A program made the position numbers and the translations under genes. The notes beneath the pieces are model-generated. The model was not told the DNA's origin. It worked only from the letters and a program-made list of their open reading frames with translations, and did not search any database. A DNA stretch of 5,538 bases, from NCBI GenBank assembly GCA_022710815.1, contig JAKLGF010000032.1, forward strand, positions 1 to 5,538, read 5' to 3'. This DNA is from Patescibacteria group bacterium. Its GTDB lineage: Bacteria; Patescibacteriota; Minisyncoccia; Minisyncoccales; JAGOPM01. Positions 4,703 to 5,538 of this stretch are shown here, piece after piece (positions within the stretch are counted from its first letter, which is position 1; every line of letters starts with the position of its first letter).

Positions 4703-5538
4703 TTATACAATGAGCTTGGTAAACCTTTTCTTCAAGAAATTGAGAATCTTGAGAGTAACAGGTTCTCCCCAGGGCAGGTTTGAATTAAACACTGTTGGGG
4801 ATGTTGCTATAACTGATTTGTAGGCTTGTCCAGGATCAAATTGTTCAGCTGGTCCAACATGGAAGCTGGGCAACTTGATTGGGACTGCTAGCTCAGTCAA
4901 TGCGGGAAGAGCTAGCTTGGCATCGGCCTTGCCATCACCAATGGTAATGGTTTGGGCGCAGATTTTTTCCAAAGAGACTCCTGATAGGCTGGCAACTCGG
5001 CGCAAGGCGCGAGCTGAAGCTACTGCTTTATCAATCAAGATTCCATCAATGATGGGCAAGAAATTGAGAGCAGTTGTCACTCTGGAAATTCCAATACAAT
5101 CAGTTAGTTCCCATTCAGCCAATTTGACCATGATCAGCTCGATCACTGCATCTTGAGTTTGAATCGCATGCAGGAAGGGCTGCTTGGTGATTGGATCTCT
5201 GAAAGCTTCCAGAGTAATCTGGTCTTCTTTGAGATTTGACAGGTAATAGGAACTGGCAATGTTGGCTGTTTTCTTTCTGATTTTGCGCAGAACCATTTCG
5301 GCGTCATAGGCAGAGTAGTAAGTTTTAGGTACTACATCTGTCAGTCCGATTTCTGGAACATCAGAAAGTTTGAGGCAGATCTGTGAGAAAAGATCAAGGT
5401 ATTCCTTGCTCTTAATGGGGTGGCCATCAAGACCTTGGATTTTTTCATAGTCCGAACCGTCCACATTCATTGATCCGATTCCGTTTTCGCAATAGACTCT
5501 GACTAGCTTGGCATTCTTGTGTTGTTTCAAGAAAGCAA
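4703..5538 (-). CDS. HAD-superfamily phosphatase (Cof/HAD-IIB-like), N terminus outside window
   Basis: Seen: the frame stays open to the right edge, so the TTG at 5530 is probably internal; 277 residues are readable. Counting from that TTG, CENG at 14-17 matches the conserved turn after motif II in Cof-type HAD proteins; residues about 25-150 would be the C2 cap; IDKAVASARALRRVASLSG (166-184) carries the motif III Lys (168); and ITIGDGKAD (195-203) is motif IV with its acidic residues; TSPTVFNSNLPWG near 243-255 fits the usual C-terminal strand and glycine. Known of the family: Mg-dependent, aspartyl-phosphate hydrolysis of sugar phosphates, mannosyl-phosphoglycerate, sucrose- or trehalose-phosphate and similar compounds in the cytoplasm. 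The nucleophile motif DxDGT lies beyond the window, so activity and substrate cannot be judged. The distinct ribosome site and promoter are not visible. A terminator follows at once, separating it from gene C. Confidence 0.82.
   Translation of the reverse strand, partial: AFLKQHKNAKLVRVYCENGIGSMNVDGSDYEKIQGLDGHPIKSKEYLDLFSQICLKLSDVPEIGLTDVVPKTYYSAYDAEMVLRKIRKKTANIASSYYLSNLKEDQITLEAFRDPITKQPFLHAIQTQDAVIELIMVKLAEWELTDCIGISRVTTALNFLPIIDGILIDKAVASARALRRVASLSGVSLEKICAQTITIGDGKADAKLALPALTELAVPIKLPSFHVGPAEQFDPGQAYKSVIATSPTVFNSNLPWGEPVTLKILNFLKKRFTKLIV

Noticed and set aside
4875..5156. 93-codon plus-strand frame opposite the HAD gene
   Set aside because: It is antisense to the motif III and IV region and its Ala/Ser-rich composition is that of a shadow; no ribosome site.

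Overview
The window looks like chromosome from a bacterium with a small, compact genome. Base composition is moderate, roughly 40% G+C judged by eye. Genes start behind strong Shine-Dalgarno sequences (AGGAGG type), promoters are near-consensus sigma-70 type with 17-bp spacers, and rho-independent terminators follow each gene. Two broken-off edge genes belong to recognisable sugar-phosphate families; three internal genes resemble nothing I can name. That mix would suit a Patescibacteria/CPR-like lineage, but this is an inference and no marker gene here settles it.

Layout, left to right. (1) Positions 2-676, plus strand: C-terminal two thirds of a ROK-family sugar kinase, open at the left edge, ending in a bidirectional terminator (684-715). 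(2) Everything else runs on the minus strand, converging on the kinase. Reading in the direction of transcription from the right edge: a HAD-superfamily (Cof/HAD-IIB-like) phosphatase missing its N terminus (4703-5538); gene C, unknown, 418 aa (3295-4551); gene B, unknown, 368 aa (1955-3061); gene A, unknown, 366 aa (728-1828).

The striking organisation is that A, B and C are three separately insulated single-gene transcription units. Each is preceded by the upstream gene's hairpin terminator, followed after a few to about 14 bases by a sigma-70 promoter with a 17-bp spacer, and each promoter carries its own inverted repeat over the -35, the -10 or the spacer. The three inverted repeats differ in sequence, so separate control is possible.

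Genes A and C share two collinear sequence blocks with almost identical spacing and are very probably paralogues. The first block vaguely recalls a Nudix domain whose catalytic glutamates have been lost, but this is only a hypothesis. Gene B between them is not clearly related. Gene B has a long leader (about 150 nt) holding two perfect Shine-Dalgarno sequences, a possible hairpin that hides the first, and a 25-codon ORF behind the second whose stop overlaps the start of gene B. This leader is the best candidate for an undescribed regulatory arrangement in the window.

Functional links are limited. A sugar kinase and a sugar-phosphate-type phosphatase flank the block, which weakly suggests a carbohydrate setting, but nothing ties the three unknown genes to sugars. 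There is no tRNA, rRNA, CRISPR array, insertion sequence or att-like repeat that I can support, and no gene-free stretch longer than 300 bases; the longest gap, 3062-3294, is described feature by feature.
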